From assembly GCA_015067895.1 (NCBI GenBank), contig SVLP01000003.1, positions 1-64,000 on the forward strand: DNA of 64,000 nt, in the 5' to 3' direction. This DNA comes from Oscillospiraceae bacterium (GTDB lineage Bacteria > Bacillota_A > Clostridia > Oscillospirales > Oscillospiraceae). The notes beneath the pieces are model-generated. The model did not search any database. It saw only the letters and a list, made by a program, of their open reading frames with translations, and was not told the DNA's origin. The position numbers and the translations under genes were made by a program. The stretch's first letter is position 1. Every line of letters begins with the position of its first letter. Positions 41,189-50,804 of this stretch are shown piece by piece.

Positions 41189-41866
41189 TCATTTTCTGAA
41201 TCCGTCCAGCGCGGCCCGTGCGGCATCCTGCTCGGCCCGCTTTTTGCTGGTGCCGGTGCCGGAGCCGATGGAAACGCCGTTCAGGAGCACCTCCACCCGG
41301 AACCGCTTGTCGTGATCCGGGCCCTCCTCGCCCACCAGATGGTAGCTGAGGGTCTGGTTCTTCTTCTGCTGGACTTTTTCCTGCAGGGCGGTCTTGTAGT
41401 CGGTGTTGTGGAACTTCACCACAGGGATGTCGCTGAGGACAAAGGTGGTGACGAAGCCCAGGGCCGCTTCATAGCCGCCGTCTAAGTAACAGGCCGCGAT
41501 GACGCTCTCCACCGCGTCGGCCAGGATGGAGTTGCGGTTTCTGCCGCCGAAGCGCTCCTCGCCGTGGCCCAGGAGCAGATGGGCGCCCAGACCGATCCTG
41601 TTTGCGATGAGCGCCAGGCTCTGCTCGCAGACCATGTCCGCCCGCATCCGGGTCAGCTCGCCCTCGGGGCGATCCGGAAAGTTGCGGTACAGGTGGTCGG
41701 CCACGATCATGCCCAGGATGGAGTCACCCAGAAATTCCAGCCGCTCATTGCTGCGCAGGCTGTCATGCCAACGCTCGTTGGCGTAGGAGGAATGGGCCAG
41801 GGCGTTCTCCAGAAGGGTAATGTCCCGGAAGGAATGGCCGATGGCCGTCTCCAGTTCATGTAACAT
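41189..41866 (-). CDS. rnc: Ribonuclease III
   Basis: Double-strand-specific endoribonuclease for rRNA and mRNA processing. The 225 aa have the catalytic signature ERLEFLGDS (41-49) with its metal-binding acidic residues, and a second acidic site near residue 117 (ADAVESVIAA). A C-terminal dsRNA-binding domain (about 155-225) ends GTSKKRAEQDAARAALDGF. It lies two nt after plsX. It is the last gene of the run dprA-topA-trmFO-plsX-rnc. The plsX-rnc link is common in Firmicutes, although fab genes and smc usually also sit there. Confidence 0.97.
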   Translation of the reverse strand: MLHELETAIGHSFRDITLLENALAHSSYANERWHDSLRSNERLEFLGDSILGMIVADHLYRNFPDRPEGELTRMRADMVCEQSLALIANRIGLGAHLLLGHGEERFGGRNRNSILADAVESVIAACYLDGGYEAALGFVTTFVLSDIPVVKFHNTDYKTALQEKVQQKKNQTLSYHLVGEEGPDHDKRFRVEVLLNGVSIGSGTGTSKKRAEQDAARAALDGFRK

Positions 41867-41867
41867 A

Positions 41868-42899
41868 TCAGGCCTTCTCCTTTGCTGCGGAGATCTGCTT
41901 CAGGGCGACCTCCAGCTCGGCGGCGGTGTTGTTGTTGGCGGCGTCCACAGCCTGACGGACGGCACTGTAGAAGGCCCGTGCGTCAGAGGAGCCGTGGGCC
42001 TTGATGACGGGCTTCTTGATGCCCAAAAACTGGGTGCCGCCGATCTCCCGGTAGTCCAGCAGCTTCATCATGTCCTTCACGCCGCTCTGGCACAGCAGGT
42101 AACCGATCTTGGAGAGGATGTTGCGCTTGAATACCTTCTTCACGGCACTGCCCATGAACATGGCGGTGCCCTCGATGGACTTGAGCAGCACGTTGCCGCT
42201 GAAGCCGTCGCAGACCACCACATCCACCTCGCCCAGAGGCACCTGGCGGGCCTCCACGTTGCCGATGAAGTTGATGAGACCCTGCTCGTGGGCCTGCTGC
42301 AGCATGGGGTACACCGCCAGCTGCAGGGCAGTGCCCTTGGAATCCTCGGTGCCGATGTTCAGAAGGCCGACCCGGGGATTGTCCAGCTTCAGGGACTTCT
42401 TTGCATGCAGGGAGCCGACGATGGCGAACTGGAGCAAAAACTCAGGGGTGCACTCGGCATTGGCACCGCAGTCGCAGATGATGGTCTTGCCGCCTGCCTT
42501 GTTGGGGAAGGCGGGAGCCATGGCGGCCCGGCGGATGCCCTTGACCCGCTTGACCACCAGGGTGGCGGCGGTCAGCAGGGCGCCGGTGGAGCCTGCGGAG
42601 ACGAAAGCATCGCCCGCGCCCTCGGCCAGCATCTTCAGGCCCACCACCATGGAGGAATTCTTGCGCTTGTGCAGCACGGCAGCGGGATCGTCGTGCATAT
42701 CCACCACATCGTCGGCATTGGCGATGGCCATACCGGCGGGCAGATCGCTGACGCCGTTTTTCTTCATGGCGGCCAGGATCTCCTCGCCCTTGCCCACCAG
42801 GATGATCTCGGTGTCAAAATCCCTGACCGCGTCCAGAGCACCCAGGACAACGGCCTCGGGGGCATTGTCGCCGCCCATGGCGTCGAGAATGATCTTCAT
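41868..42899 (-). CDS. plsX: PlsX phosphate acyltransferase
   Basis: Peripheral membrane enzyme converting acyl-ACP to acyl-phosphate, the donor for PlsY in phospholipid synthesis. The 343 aa open MKIILDAMGGDNAPEAVVLGA, the family N-terminus, with GSTGALLTAATLVVKRVKGI and CDGFSGNVLLKSIEG further on. No fapR or fab genes adjoin it, unlike in Bacillus. It follows trmFO by 18 nt. Confidence 0.97.
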   Translation of the reverse strand: MKIILDAMGGDNAPEAVVLGALDAVRDFDTEIILVGKGEEILAAMKKNGVSDLPAGMAIANADDVVDMHDDPAAVLHKRKNSSMVVGLKMLAEGAGDAFVSAGSTGALLTAATLVVKRVKGIRRAAMAPAFPNKAGGKTIICDCGANAECTPEFLLQFAIVGSLHAKKSLKLDNPRVGLLNIGTEDSKGTALQLAVYPMLQQAHEQGLINFIGNVEARQVPLGEVDVVVCDGFSGNVLLKSIEGTAMFMGSAVKKVFKRNILSKIGYLLCQSGVKDMMKLLDYREIGGTQFLGIKKPVIKAHGSSDARAFYSAVRQAVDAANNNTAAELEVALKQISAAKEKA

Positions 42900-42917
42900 A
42901 CGTTACACCTCTTTCTC

Positions 42918-44228
42918 TCAGATGCCCTTTGCTTTGATCTCGTCGATGATGGCGAGGCTCCGCTGGGCGATGGCCAGATTCTTTTCTGCTTTCTTGCGGA
43001 TGCGCTTCTCCAGAGGCGCGATGATGCTGAAATTGACGTTCATGGGCTGGAAGTCGGTGAGACGCTCGTCGCTGACATACAGACCCAGGGCACCGATGGC
43101 AGTCTCCTTGGGGAACTGAACAGGCTCCTCGCCCTTGACCTTGGCGGCCATGGCAACTGCCGCCAGCCAGCCGGAGGCGGCGGACTCCACATAGCCCTCG
43201 ACGCCGGTCATCTGTCCGGCGAAGGCCACCATCGGGTTGCGGCGGTCGGCGTAGAAGCGGTCGAGGAGCTTGGGGCTCTGGAGGAAGGTGTTGCGGTGCA
43301 TGACACCGTAGCGGACAAACTCTGCATTCTTCAGCGCGGGGATCATGGAGAAGACCCGCTTCTGCTCACCGAACTTCAGGTGGGTCTGGAAGCCCACCAG
43401 ATTGAACACGGATTTTGCCGCGTTGTCCTGACGCAGCTGGACGACGGCGTAGGGCTCCTTGCCGGTCTTGGGATCGCGCAGACCCACGGGCTTCAGGGGG
43501 CCGAAGCGGAGGGTGTCGTAGCCCCGGCGGCCCATGACCTCCACGGGCATGCAGCCCTCGAAGACGTTCTTGTCCTCGAAGCCGTGGACTTCCGCCTCCT
43601 CTGCATGGATGAGCTCGTGGAGGAAGGCGTCGTACTGCTCCTTGTTCATGGCGCAGTTGATGTAATCGGCGTTGCCCCGGTCGTAGCGGCTCTGCCACCA
43701 GGCCTCGTTCATGTCGATGGACTCGGCGGTGACCAGAGGGGCTGCTGCATCGAAGAAGTGGAGCTGCTCCTCGTCGCCGAAATAGCGGCCGATGGCCTCG
43801 GACATGGCGTCAGAAGTCAGGGGGCCGGTGGCGATGATGACGGGGCCCTCGGGCACCTCGGTGACCTCGCCGTAGCTGACGGAAATGTTGGGATGGTTCT
43901 TGATCTTCTCGGTGACCATGGCGGCGAAGCCGTGGCGGTCAACAGCCAGGGCACCGCCGGCCTCCACGCGGGTGGCTTCCGCGCACTGCATGATGATGCT
44001 GTCCAGGCGGCGCAGCTCCTCCTTGAGCAGGCCCACGGCGTTCTCCAGCCGGTCGCCCCGGAGGGAGTTGGAGCAGACCAGCTCGGCAAAATTGTCGGTA
44101 TGGTGGGCGGGGCCGGACTTGACGGGGCGCATCTCGATCAGATTGACCTGGATGCCCCGCTGGGCCAGCTGCCAGGCGGCCTCGGATCCGGCCAGGCCCG
44201 CGCCGATAACGGTTACGGTATGATTCAT
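42918..44228 (-). CDS. trmFO: TrmFO folate/FAD tRNA U54 methyltransferase
   Basis: Makes ribothymidine at position 54 of tRNAs using methylene-tetrahydrofolate and FADH2. The 436-aa protein starts [18 protein letters not shown], the FAD-binding Rossmann loop (about 5-22), and contains the family stretch [25 protein letters not shown] with its reactive cysteine. Its ATG overlaps the topA stop (ATGA). topA-trmFO adjacency is highly conserved in Firmicutes and supports both calls. Confidence 0.97.
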   Translation of the reverse strand: MNHTVTVIGAGLAGSEAAWQLAQRGIQVNLIEMRPVKSGPAHHTDNFAELVCSNSLRGDRLENAVGLLKEELRRLDSIIMQCAEATRVEAGGALAVDRHGFAAMVTEKIKNHPNISVSYGEVTEVPEGPVIIATGPLTSDAMSEAIGRYFGDEEQLHFFDAAAPLVTAESIDMNEAWWQSRYDRGNADYINCAMNKEQYDAFLHELIHAEEAEVHGFEDKNVFEGCMPVEVMGRRGYDTLRFGPLKPVGLRDPKTGKEPYAVVQLRQDNAAKSVFNLVGFQTHLKFGEQKRVFSMIPALKNAEFVRYGVMHRNTFLQSPKLLDRFYADRRNPMVAFAGQMTGVEGYVESAASGWLAAVAMAAKVKGEEPVQFPKETAIGALGLYVSDERLTDFQPMNVNFSIIAPLEKRIRKKAEKNLAIAQRSLAIIDEIKAKGI

Positions 44229-46534
44229 GCTTCCTCGGCCTCCTTCGCCGCTTTCTTGGTGGTCTTCTTCGTCGTAGTCTTCTTGGTGGTGGTCTTCTTC
44301 GCCGCAGGCTTCTTGGCGGTGGTCTTCTTCGTGGTCTTTGCCGTCTTCTTCGCGGGCTTCTTCTCCTCCTCGGCAGGGAGCTCCTCGACGATGGCGGTCT
44401 CGGGGTCATTGTTTTCCGTCTTGACCCGGCGGCGGTAGCCCCGCTGATCCTCGGGCAGGAAATTGACGCAGGCCTCGTTGATGCAGAAGGGCTTCATGCG
44501 GCCCTTGCCGCTCTTCTTGAAGAGGGACTTGCCGCAGGAGGGGCAGTCCTCCTCGGTGGGCACATCCCAGCTCATGAAGCCGCAGTCCATACCGGTCTCG
44601 CAGGCGTAGTAGGCGAAGCCCCGCTTGGACTTGCGCTTGAGCATACCCGCGCCGCACTTGGGGCAGCGGCCCGGCATATGCTCGACGATGGCCTTGGTGA
44701 AGCGGCAGTCGGGGAAGCCGGGACAGGCCAGGAACCGTCCGAACCGGCCGGACTTGATGACCAGGTTCTTGCCGCAGACCTCGCAAATTTCGTCGGTCTC
44801 CTCATCGGGGACTTTCAGGCGCACACCCTCCAGGGCGGCCTCGGCCTGCTCCATCTCCGCGTGGAACCCACCGTAGAATTCGGCCAGCAGAGCCTTCCAC
44901 TCCTGCTTGCCCTCCTCCACCTCGTCGAGCTTGCGCTCCATGTTGGCGGTGAACTCCACATCGATGATGTCGTTGAAGCGATCGACCATCAGACCCGTGA
45001 CCACCTCGCCCAGGGGGGTGGGCTCCAGCCGCTTGTCCTTCTTCAGGACATATTCACGATCCAGAATGGTGGAGACGATGGATGCGTAGGTGGAAGGACG
45101 GCCAACGCCCCGCTCCTCCATGGCCTTGACCAGGGTGGCCTCGGTGAACCGGGCCGGGGGCTGGGTGAAGTGCTGCTCCTTCTTGATGTCGGAATGGGTG
45201 GTTTTCTCGCCCTCGCTCAGGTCGGGCAGGGCGGAGCCCACGGGGGTCTCGTTTTCATCGTCCTTGCCCTCCTCGTAGACGGCGATGAAGCCGGCAAACT
45301 TCAAAGAAGAGTGGCTGGAGCGGAACACATGGCCCGCGCACTCGGTGTCGATGGAGACGGTATCATAGACGGCGTTCGCCATCTGGCTGGCCAGGAAGCG
45401 GCTCCAGATGAGCTTGTACAGCCGGTACTGTTCCTTGGTCAGGGAGTCCTTGATCTTCTCCGGATCCAGCTCCACGTGGGTGGGGCGGATGGCCTCGTGG
45501 GCATCCTGGGCGCCGGACTTGGTCTTGAAGACATGGAACTTGCCGTAGTAATAGGGCTCGCCGTAGCGCACCTTGATGAAATCGGCGGCGGCGGCCATGG
45601 CCTCGTCAGAAAGGCGCAGGGAGTCGGTACGCATGTAGGTGATGAGACCCAGGGTACCCTCCCCCGCCACATCCACGCCCTCATACAGCTGCTGGGCGAT
45701 GGCCATGGTGCGCTTGGGGGTCATGTTGAGCTTTCTCGATGCCTCCTGCTGCAAGGTGGAGGTGGTGAAGGGGGGCGCGGCAGAGCGCTTCTTCTCGCTC
45801 TTTTTCACATTGGTGACGGTGAACTCCTGGCCGTGGATGTCCAGGATCACGTTGTTCACCTGCTCCTCGTTCTCCAGCTCCGTCTTCTTGGGGCTGCCGT
45901 AGTAGCGGGCGACGAAGGAGCCGGGCTTGCCGATGCGGTTGAGCTTCACGTCCAGAGACCAGTATTCCCTGGGCACGAAGGCCCGGATCTCGTTCTCCCG
46001 ATCCACCACCAGACGGGTGGCGACGGACTGGACGCGGCCCGCGCTGAGACCTCTGCGAACCTTTTTCCACAGCAGGGGGCTGAGCTGATAGCCCACGATC
46101 CGGTCGAGGATGCGCCGGGCCTGCTGAGCATCCACCAGATCCATATCGATGGCGCGGGGAGACGCGATGGACTCGCGCACCACCCGCTGGGTGATCTCGT
46201 TGAAGGTGACCCGGTGGGTCTTCTCGTCGGGGAGCTTTAAGAGCTCCTTCAGGTGCCAGGAAATGGCCTCGCCCTCCCGATCCGGGTCAGTTGCGAGATA
46301 AACGGTGTCTACCTGCTTGGCCGCATCGCGCAGCTCGGAGATGATGGCCTCCTTGCCCTTGACGGGGATATAGCGGGGGTCGAAGGACTCCAAGTCCACG
46401 CCCATCACGCTCTTGGGCAGATCCCGGAGGTGGCCCATACTGGCCTTGACCACATAATCGGGGCCTAAGTATTTTCCGATCGTCTTGGCCTTGGAGGGCG
46501 ACTCGACGATCACCAGATTGCTTGCATTTGCCAT
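44225..46534 (-). CDS. topA: DNA topoisomerase I
   Basis: Type IA enzyme that relaxes negative supercoils. The 769 aa have the TOPRIM domain ([17 protein letters not shown], then [14 protein letters not shown]) and the catalytic tyrosine Y300 in ITYMRTDS. Three C-terminal four-cysteine zinc ribbons follow (about 585-695). The last 50 residues are a lysine/threonine/alanine tail of [16 protein letters not shown] units, reminiscent of histone H1 tails and probably a non-specific DNA clamp. This tail is not part of the core enzyme. It follows dprA by 19 nt. Confidence 0.97.
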   Translation of the reverse strand: MANASNLVIVESPSKAKTIGKYLGPDYVVKASMGHLRDLPKSVMGVDLESFDPRYIPVKGKEAIISELRDAAKQVDTVYLATDPDREGEAISWHLKELLKLPDEKTHRVTFNEITQRVVRESIASPRAIDMDLVDAQQARRILDRIVGYQLSPLLWKKVRRGLSAGRVQSVATRLVVDRENEIRAFVPREYWSLDVKLNRIGKPGSFVARYYGSPKKTELENEEQVNNVILDIHGQEFTVTNVKKSEKKRSAAPPFTTSTLQQEASRKLNMTPKRTMAIAQQLYEGVDVAGEGTLGLITYMRTDSLRLSDEAMAAAADFIKVRYGEPYYYGKFHVFKTKSGAQDAHEAIRPTHVELDPEKIKDSLTKEQYRLYKLIWSRFLASQMANAVYDTVSIDTECAGHVFRSSHSSLKFAGFIAVYEEGKDDENETPVGSALPDLSEGEKTTHSDIKKEQHFTQPPARFTEATLVKAMEERGVGRPSTYASIVSTILDREYVLKKDKRLEPTPLGEVVTGLMVDRFNDIIDVEFTANMERKLDEVEEGKQEWKALLAEFYGGFHAEMEQAEAALEGVRLKVPDEETDEICEVCGKNLVIKSGRFGRFLACPGFPDCRFTKAIVEHMPGRCPKCGAGMLKRKSKRGFAYYACETGMDCGFMSWDVPTEEDCPSCGKSLFKKSGKGRMKPFCINEACVNFLPEDQRGYRRRVKTENNDPETAIVEELPAEEEKKPAKKTAKTTKKTTAKKPAAKKTTTKKTTTKKTTKKAAKEAEEA

Positions 46535-46553
46535 GGATTTCCTCCATTTAGTG

Positions 46554-47807
46554 TTATTTCCCGGTCAGTTCGATATACCTTCCGGGAAGCCTGCGGACGA
46601 TGCCCCTGACCTCCAGAAGGGTCAGGCTGGCCAGGATCACACCCGGTGCCCTGCCCGACTCTGCGATCACATCATCCACAAGCCGCTGTCCCTTTTCAAG
46701 GGCGGTGACGATCAGCTGCTCGTCGCCCGTCAGGACAGTTTGGGTCTTTTTGAAGTCACTATACGCACTCTTTTCGTCGTTGTCAATGACTTTTTTTCGC
46801 TGCGGTATCTTTTTGGGCTTCCTTTCAGCGACTTTTTTCGGCTCCTGGGCCACCTTCGCGGGCAGCTCCCGCTCCCGGGAAAGCTCCTCCGCATTGGCCG
46901 TCAGATTGACGACCGTCCGTGACTGGCGGACTTTTCCGGGGAATTGATACCGATATTCGCTGAGGATATCCCAGCCCGAGGACACGGGGATGGCTCCATC
47001 CCGCATCAGGGCATTGCTGCCCATGGCGGACTCCACATCGATGTTGGCGGGGACAACGAAGACGTCCCGTCCCTGGTCTGCTGAAAGCCGGGCGGTGATG
47101 AGCGCGCCGCTTTTTTCGGGAGCCTCCACCACCAGAACGCCGCAGCTGAGCCCGCTGATGATCCGGTTCCGCCGGGGGAAATTCCGCCCCAGGGGCGGCG
47201 TACCCGGCGGGAACTCCGTCAGGATACAGCCGTATTTCTCGGTATCGGCGTAGAGCCACCGGTTGGACGCAGGATAGACGATATCCGCGCCGCAGCCGAG
47301 GACACCGACCACCGTTCCGCCCGCCGTCAAAGCGCCCTTCATGGCCACGCCGTCGATGCCGGTGGCCATACCGCTGACCACTGTGCCGCCGCAGGCGGCG
47401 ATCTGATAGCCCATCCGCTTGGCGGCGGTGAGCCCGTAGGCGCTGGCCTTCCGGGTGCCCACCACACCGATGACGGGAAGCTCGTCAAAGGCGGGGATCG
47501 TGCCCTTGTAATAGAGCACCATGGGCGGGTCGGGGATGTTCTTCAGGCGGCCCGGATAGGCGGCATCCTGAAAGGTCAGGATGTGGATCTTCTTTTCCTG
47601 ACACTGCTGCAATACTTCCTCACAGGGCGTCAGATCCTTGTCCATCATACTCTCCACCGCGGCGGGAGACAGGTCTTCGAACCGTTCAAACTCCAGCTCC
47701 GGTGCAAAGTAGATGGCCTCGGGATCCTCAAAATGGGAAAGGAGGACGCTCTTCATCTTATCGCCCATCCCCGTACGGGTAGCGAACCAGATCCAGTGTA
47801 TAAGCAT
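46554..47807 (-). CDS. dprA: DprA DNA-processing protein
   Basis: Binds incoming single-stranded DNA and loads RecA during natural transformation. The 417 aa have an N-terminal SAM-like segment and the Rossmann-like DprA fold with VVGTRKASAYGL, SGMATGIDGVAM and RRNRIISGLS. A basic linker (about 325-350) and a C-terminal winged helix (LTGDEQLIVTALEKGQRLVDDVIAESG) follow. The start at 47807 lies 7 nt after AAGGAGA. dprA-topA order is typical of Firmicutes. The gene alone does not prove competence. Confidence 0.95.
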   Translation of the reverse strand: MLIHWIWFATRTGMGDKMKSVLLSHFEDPEAIYFAPELEFERFEDLSPAAVESMMDKDLTPCEEVLQQCQEKKIHILTFQDAAYPGRLKNIPDPPMVLYYKGTIPAFDELPVIGVVGTRKASAYGLTAAKRMGYQIAACGGTVVSGMATGIDGVAMKGALTAGGTVVGVLGCGADIVYPASNRWLYADTEKYGCILTEFPPGTPPLGRNFPRRNRIISGLSCGVLVVEAPEKSGALITARLSADQGRDVFVVPANIDVESAMGSNALMRDGAIPVSSGWDILSEYRYQFPGKVRQSRTVVNLTANAEELSRERELPAKVAQEPKKVAERKPKKIPQRKKVIDNDEKSAYSDFKKTQTVLTGDEQLIVTALEKGQRLVDDVIAESGRAPGVILASLTLLEVRGIVRRLPGRYIELTGK

Positions 47808-47827
47808 AGGCGTTCTCCTTTTCTTTC

Positions 47828-47903
47828 GTAGGGAACGGCCTATGTGCCGTTCCCCCATTTTACAAACTTGGTATCATGGAACGGCACGCAGGCCGTTCCC
47901 TAC
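47828..47903. repeat. GTAGGGAACGG inverted element
   Basis: The outer arms GTAGGGAACGGCC (47828-47840) and GGCCGTTCCCTAC (47891-47903) are exact complements. Inside lie GGAACGG...CCGTTCC sub-palindromes. It fills most of the gap between the SpoU-type gene and dprA and is related to the elements at 8939 and 23237. Confidence 0.85.
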
Positions 47904-47905
47904 CG

Positions 47906-48655
47906 TCAACTCATTTTGATTTCCCACATGACGATGGCTGCCGCGATGGCGGCGTTCAGGCTCTCACAGTGGGGGTTCATGGGGATGATGAGCTCGTGGT
48001 CGGCGCTTTCCAGCACCTCCCTGCGGACTCCCCTGCCCTCGCTGCCGATGACCAGCGCCATCCGGCTCAAGTCTGCCGTGCGGATATCCACCGCCCGGTC
48101 GGAAAGGGCGGTGACGCCGATGGGGATGCCCGCTTCCCGGCACTTGGTCTGAACTTCCTCCCAGCTCGCCTGGAGCACGGGGGCACGGAACACCGCGCCC
48201 ATGCTGGAGCGGACGACCTTCCAGCTCCAGGGGTCGGCGCAGCCGTCAAGGAGCACCACCGGTACATCCATGGCATCGGCGGTGCGCAAAATGGTGCCCA
48301 CGTTGCCGGGATCCTGGATTCCGTCCAGGATCAGCATGCCAGGCTTTGGGACAAATTCGCTCTGCTGCGGCATCCTGCCCAGGAACAGGGCCCCCTGGGG
48401 TGCCTCCATGGGGGAGATGGACGCCATCACATCCTCCGGCACACGGACGACCCGTACGCCGTCAGGCACATTGGCCTCCACGCCCTCGCTGAGGATGACC
48501 GTCTCCAGACCGGGCCAGTATTTCACTGCCTCCTCCAGAAGCTTGGTGCCGTCGCCGACAAAAAGGCCGGTCTTGCGCCGCTCGGAACGGCTGGATAGCA
48601 GCTTTTTCACCTGCTGCAAAAGGGGATTCTTTCTGCTGCTGATTCTCTCTTCCAT
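47906..48655 (-). CDS. SpoU/TrmH-family RNA 2'-O-methyltransferase
   Basis: Predicted rRNA or tRNA ribose methyltransferase of the SPOUT class, 249 aa. An N-terminal substrate-binding domain (about 1-90) is followed by the knotted domain. The latter has motif 1 ILDGIQDPGNVGTILRTADA, motif 2 ALVIGSEGRGV and motif 3 IPMNPHCESLNAAIAAAIVMWE, all complete. This architecture fits the RlmB / YsgA group, but the target nucleotide cannot be named. The ATG shares a base with the trkA stop (TGATG), so it is translated with the potassium-transport genes. Confidence 0.9.
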   Translation of the reverse strand: MEERISSRKNPLLQQVKKLLSSRSERRKTGLFVGDGTKLLEEAVKYWPGLETVILSEGVEANVPDGVRVVRVPEDVMASISPMEAPQGALFLGRMPQQSEFVPKPGMLILDGIQDPGNVGTILRTADAMDVPVVLLDGCADPWSWKVVRSSMGAVFRAPVLQASWEEVQTKCREAGIPIGVTALSDRAVDIRTADLSRMALVIGSEGRGVRREVLESADHELIIPMNPHCESLNAAIAAAIVMWEIKMS

Positions 48656-49302
48656 CAGATCTCCTGCATCAGGGCCAGGGAGTCGTAATCTCCCAGCACC
48701 ACCAAAATGTCGTCCTTTGCCAGCTCGAACTCCGCTCTGGGAGAGACGGAGATCTTGTCCCGCCGCTCGATGGCGATGATGTTCACGCCCAGCTTGGCCC
48801 GGACGTTCAGCTCCTTCAGATTTTTTCCCACCCAGGCCTTCGGGGCCGGGATCTCCACGATGCCGTAGTCATTGCTGAGTTCGATGAAGTCCAGCACGTT
48901 GTGGCTGGTCAGGCTCCGGGCCAGCTTGTCGGCCACCTCCTTCTCGGGGATGACCACCTTGTCCGCCCCCAGCTTCTCCAGCACCCGGCGGTGGGTCTCG
49001 TCGTGGGCCTTGCAGACGATGCGCCCGATGCCCAGCTCCTTGAGGTTCATGGTGGCCAGCACACTGCCCGCCAGATCGTCACCGATGGCCACGATGGCGC
49101 AGTCGCAGGTATGGGCACCCAGAGCCCGCAGCACCTCTGCGTCCCGGGCATCGGCCACCACGGCGGAGGTCACGTCGCCGCTGACCTGCTGCACAAGCTC
49201 CGAATTGGTATCGATGGCCAGCACCTCCGCGCCCAGGGCGCACAGCTGCCGGGCCGCGCTGGAGCCGAACAGGCCCAGACCGATCACTACATAGCTTTTC
49301 AT
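48655..49302 (-). CDS. trkA: TrkA/KtrA-type potassium-channel gating subunit
   Basis: Cytoplasmic RCK regulator of a Trk/Ktr potassium uptake system. The 215 aa contain an RCK_N Rossmann domain with YVVIGLGLFGSSAARQL (nucleotide-binding GxGxxG) and the acidic D44 after the second strand. An RCK_C domain (about 135-215) follows. The single RCK pair is the KtrA form, so ATP/ADP and cyclic di-AMP are plausible ligands by family knowledge. The start at 49302 (MKSYVVIG) follows AAGGAGGA. trkH lies directly upstream, confirming the complex. Confidence 0.95.
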   Translation of the reverse strand: MKSYVVIGLGLFGSSAARQLCALGAEVLAIDTNSELVQQVSGDVTSAVVADARDAEVLRALGAHTCDCAIVAIGDDLAGSVLATMNLKELGIGRIVCKAHDETHRRVLEKLGADKVVIPEKEVADKLARSLTSHNVLDFIELSNDYGIVEIPAPKAWVGKNLKELNVRAKLGVNIIAIERRDKISVSPRAEFELAKDDILVVLGDYDSLALMQEI

Positions 49303-49312
49303 GATGTCCTCC

Positions 49313-50689
49313 TTAGCCAATGATAAGCTTCGTCTCCGCATAGCGGAACCGCTCGGCCTTCCTGTCCTCCAGGAAGCCCAGGGCGATGGTCAGTACGCCG
49401 ACTCTGCCGAAATACATATATACGATGATGAGATACTGGGCGGCAACGCTCATATTCGCCGTGCCCGCAGCACTCAGTCCCACGGTGGCGATGGCGGAGG
49501 CCGCCTCGTACAGCGCGTCCGTGAAGCCGAAGCCCGAGGTGGCGGAGATGAACACGCCGCCGAAGACCGCCAGGCCGATCATGACCGAGGCGATGGTCAG
49601 GGCATCCAGCACCTGGGAATTGGGGATGGTCTTTTTGAAGACCGCCACCGTCTCCCGGCCCCGGGCCCGGGCCGCCAGGAAGAGGATCATGACCAAAATC
49701 GTCACCGTCTTCATGCCGCCGGCGGTGGAGCCGGAGGAGCCGCCGATGAGCATCAGCACGATGGATACCGCCTTGCTGGCGTCGGTCAGGGCTGCCTGAT
49801 CGATGGAGACAAAGCCCGCCGTGCGCACCGTCACCGACTGGAAGGCCGCATTCAGCAGCTTGTGGTACCAGGGCATATGGCCGATGGTGCCGGGGTTGTC
49901 CCACTCCAGAATGGCGAAGGACACGGTGCCGAACAGCAGCAGGGAGCCGGAAATGATGAGCACCAGCTTGGTATATACGCTGAGCTTTTTGAAGCACCGG
50001 ACGCGGGCCACCTCCTCCCAGACGAAGAAGCCCAGGCCGCCCAGCACCACCAGGGCCATCAGCGTCAGACAGACGACGAAGTCGGTGTTGCAGCGCATGA
50101 CGCTGGTTCCCGGGTCGAAGACGCCCATGATGTCGAAGCCCGCATTGCAGAAGGCCGACACCGAATGGAAGATGCCCCAGCGCACCGCCCGGCGCAGACC
50201 CACCTCGGGCCAGAAACGCAGAGCCAGGATCACCGCGCCGATGGCCTGGATGCCCAGGCTGCCCGAGAGCACCACCTTCTGCAGATCCACCACGCTGCTC
50301 ATGTCGTCCACGCTCAAAGACTGGGCCATGATGAGCCGCTGCTTCATGCCGACCCGGCGGCGCAGCAGGAACACGAAGACCGACGCGGCGGACATGAAGC
50401 CCAGACCGCCGATCTCAATGAGACATAGAATCACGATCTGCCCGAAGCCGCTCCACTGTGTCCAGGTGTCAAACAGGGTCAGCCCCGTGACGCAGGTTGC
50501 CGAGGTGGCGGTGAACAACGCCCCCCGGAAGGAACAGGGCACGCCGCTGCGGGAGGCAGCCGGGGTCATCAGCAGCAGCGTACCTGTCAGGATGATGAAT
50601 GCAAAGGCCACCGCGATCAGACGGGTGGTGCTGATCTTGGTCAGCTTGCGGTTGAGCCATCGGTTGTATACCAATTGCCATCGGCGCAT
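49313..50689 (-). CDS. trkH: TrkH/KtrB-type potassium transporter subunit
   Basis: Membrane pore subunit for potassium (sometimes sodium-coupled) uptake. The 458-aa protein has the fourfold M1-P-M2 pattern with selectivity-filter-like segments such as TSATCVTGLTLFDT near residues 63-76 and later SAFCNAGFD, VRTAGF and SAIATVGLS. An AAGGAGG SD lies 11 nt before the ATG. It is first in a trkH-trkA-SpoU operon behind the promoter at 50731-50758. Confidence 0.95.
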   Translation of the reverse strand: MRRWQLVYNRWLNRKLTKISTTRLIAVAFAFIILTGTLLLMTPAASRSGVPCSFRGALFTATSATCVTGLTLFDTWTQWSGFGQIVILCLIEIGGLGFMSAASVFVFLLRRRVGMKQRLIMAQSLSVDDMSSVVDLQKVVLSGSLGIQAIGAVILALRFWPEVGLRRAVRWGIFHSVSAFCNAGFDIMGVFDPGTSVMRCNTDFVVCLTLMALVVLGGLGFFVWEEVARVRCFKKLSVYTKLVLIISGSLLLFGTVSFAILEWDNPGTIGHMPWYHKLLNAAFQSVTVRTAGFVSIDQAALTDASKAVSIVLMLIGGSSGSTAGGMKTVTILVMILFLAARARGRETVAVFKKTIPNSQVLDALTIASVMIGLAVFGGVFISATSGFGFTDALYEAASAIATVGLSAAGTANMSVAAQYLIIVYMYFGRVGVLTIALGFLEDRKAERFRYAETKLIIG

Positions 50690-50730
50690 GGACGTGCCCT
50701 CCTTGGGATATAGATTGCCTATTATCCCCC

Positions 50731-50758
50731 ATTATACCAGTCGGAGCGATTTTTGCAA
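50731..50758 (-). promoter_or_regulatory. trkH operon promoter
   Basis: Minus strand TTGCAA (50753-50758), 16-bp spacer, TATAAT (50731-50736), immediately after the pepT terminator. Confidence 0.8.
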
Positions 50759-50765
50759 GCCCAAA

Positions 50766-50797
50766 TAAAAACACGCCATTGAAACCAACGGCGTGTT
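50766..50797 (-). terminator. pepT terminator
   Basis: Stem AACACGCC/GGCGTGTT (8 bp, extendable) followed by TTTTTATTT on the minus strand, shortly after the pepT stop. Confidence 0.85.
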
Positions 50798-50804
50798 CCA
50801 TGTT

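Noticed and set aside
44225..44365. Separate lysine-rich small gene
   Set aside because: It is the in-frame C-terminal tail of topA, with no own start or SD.
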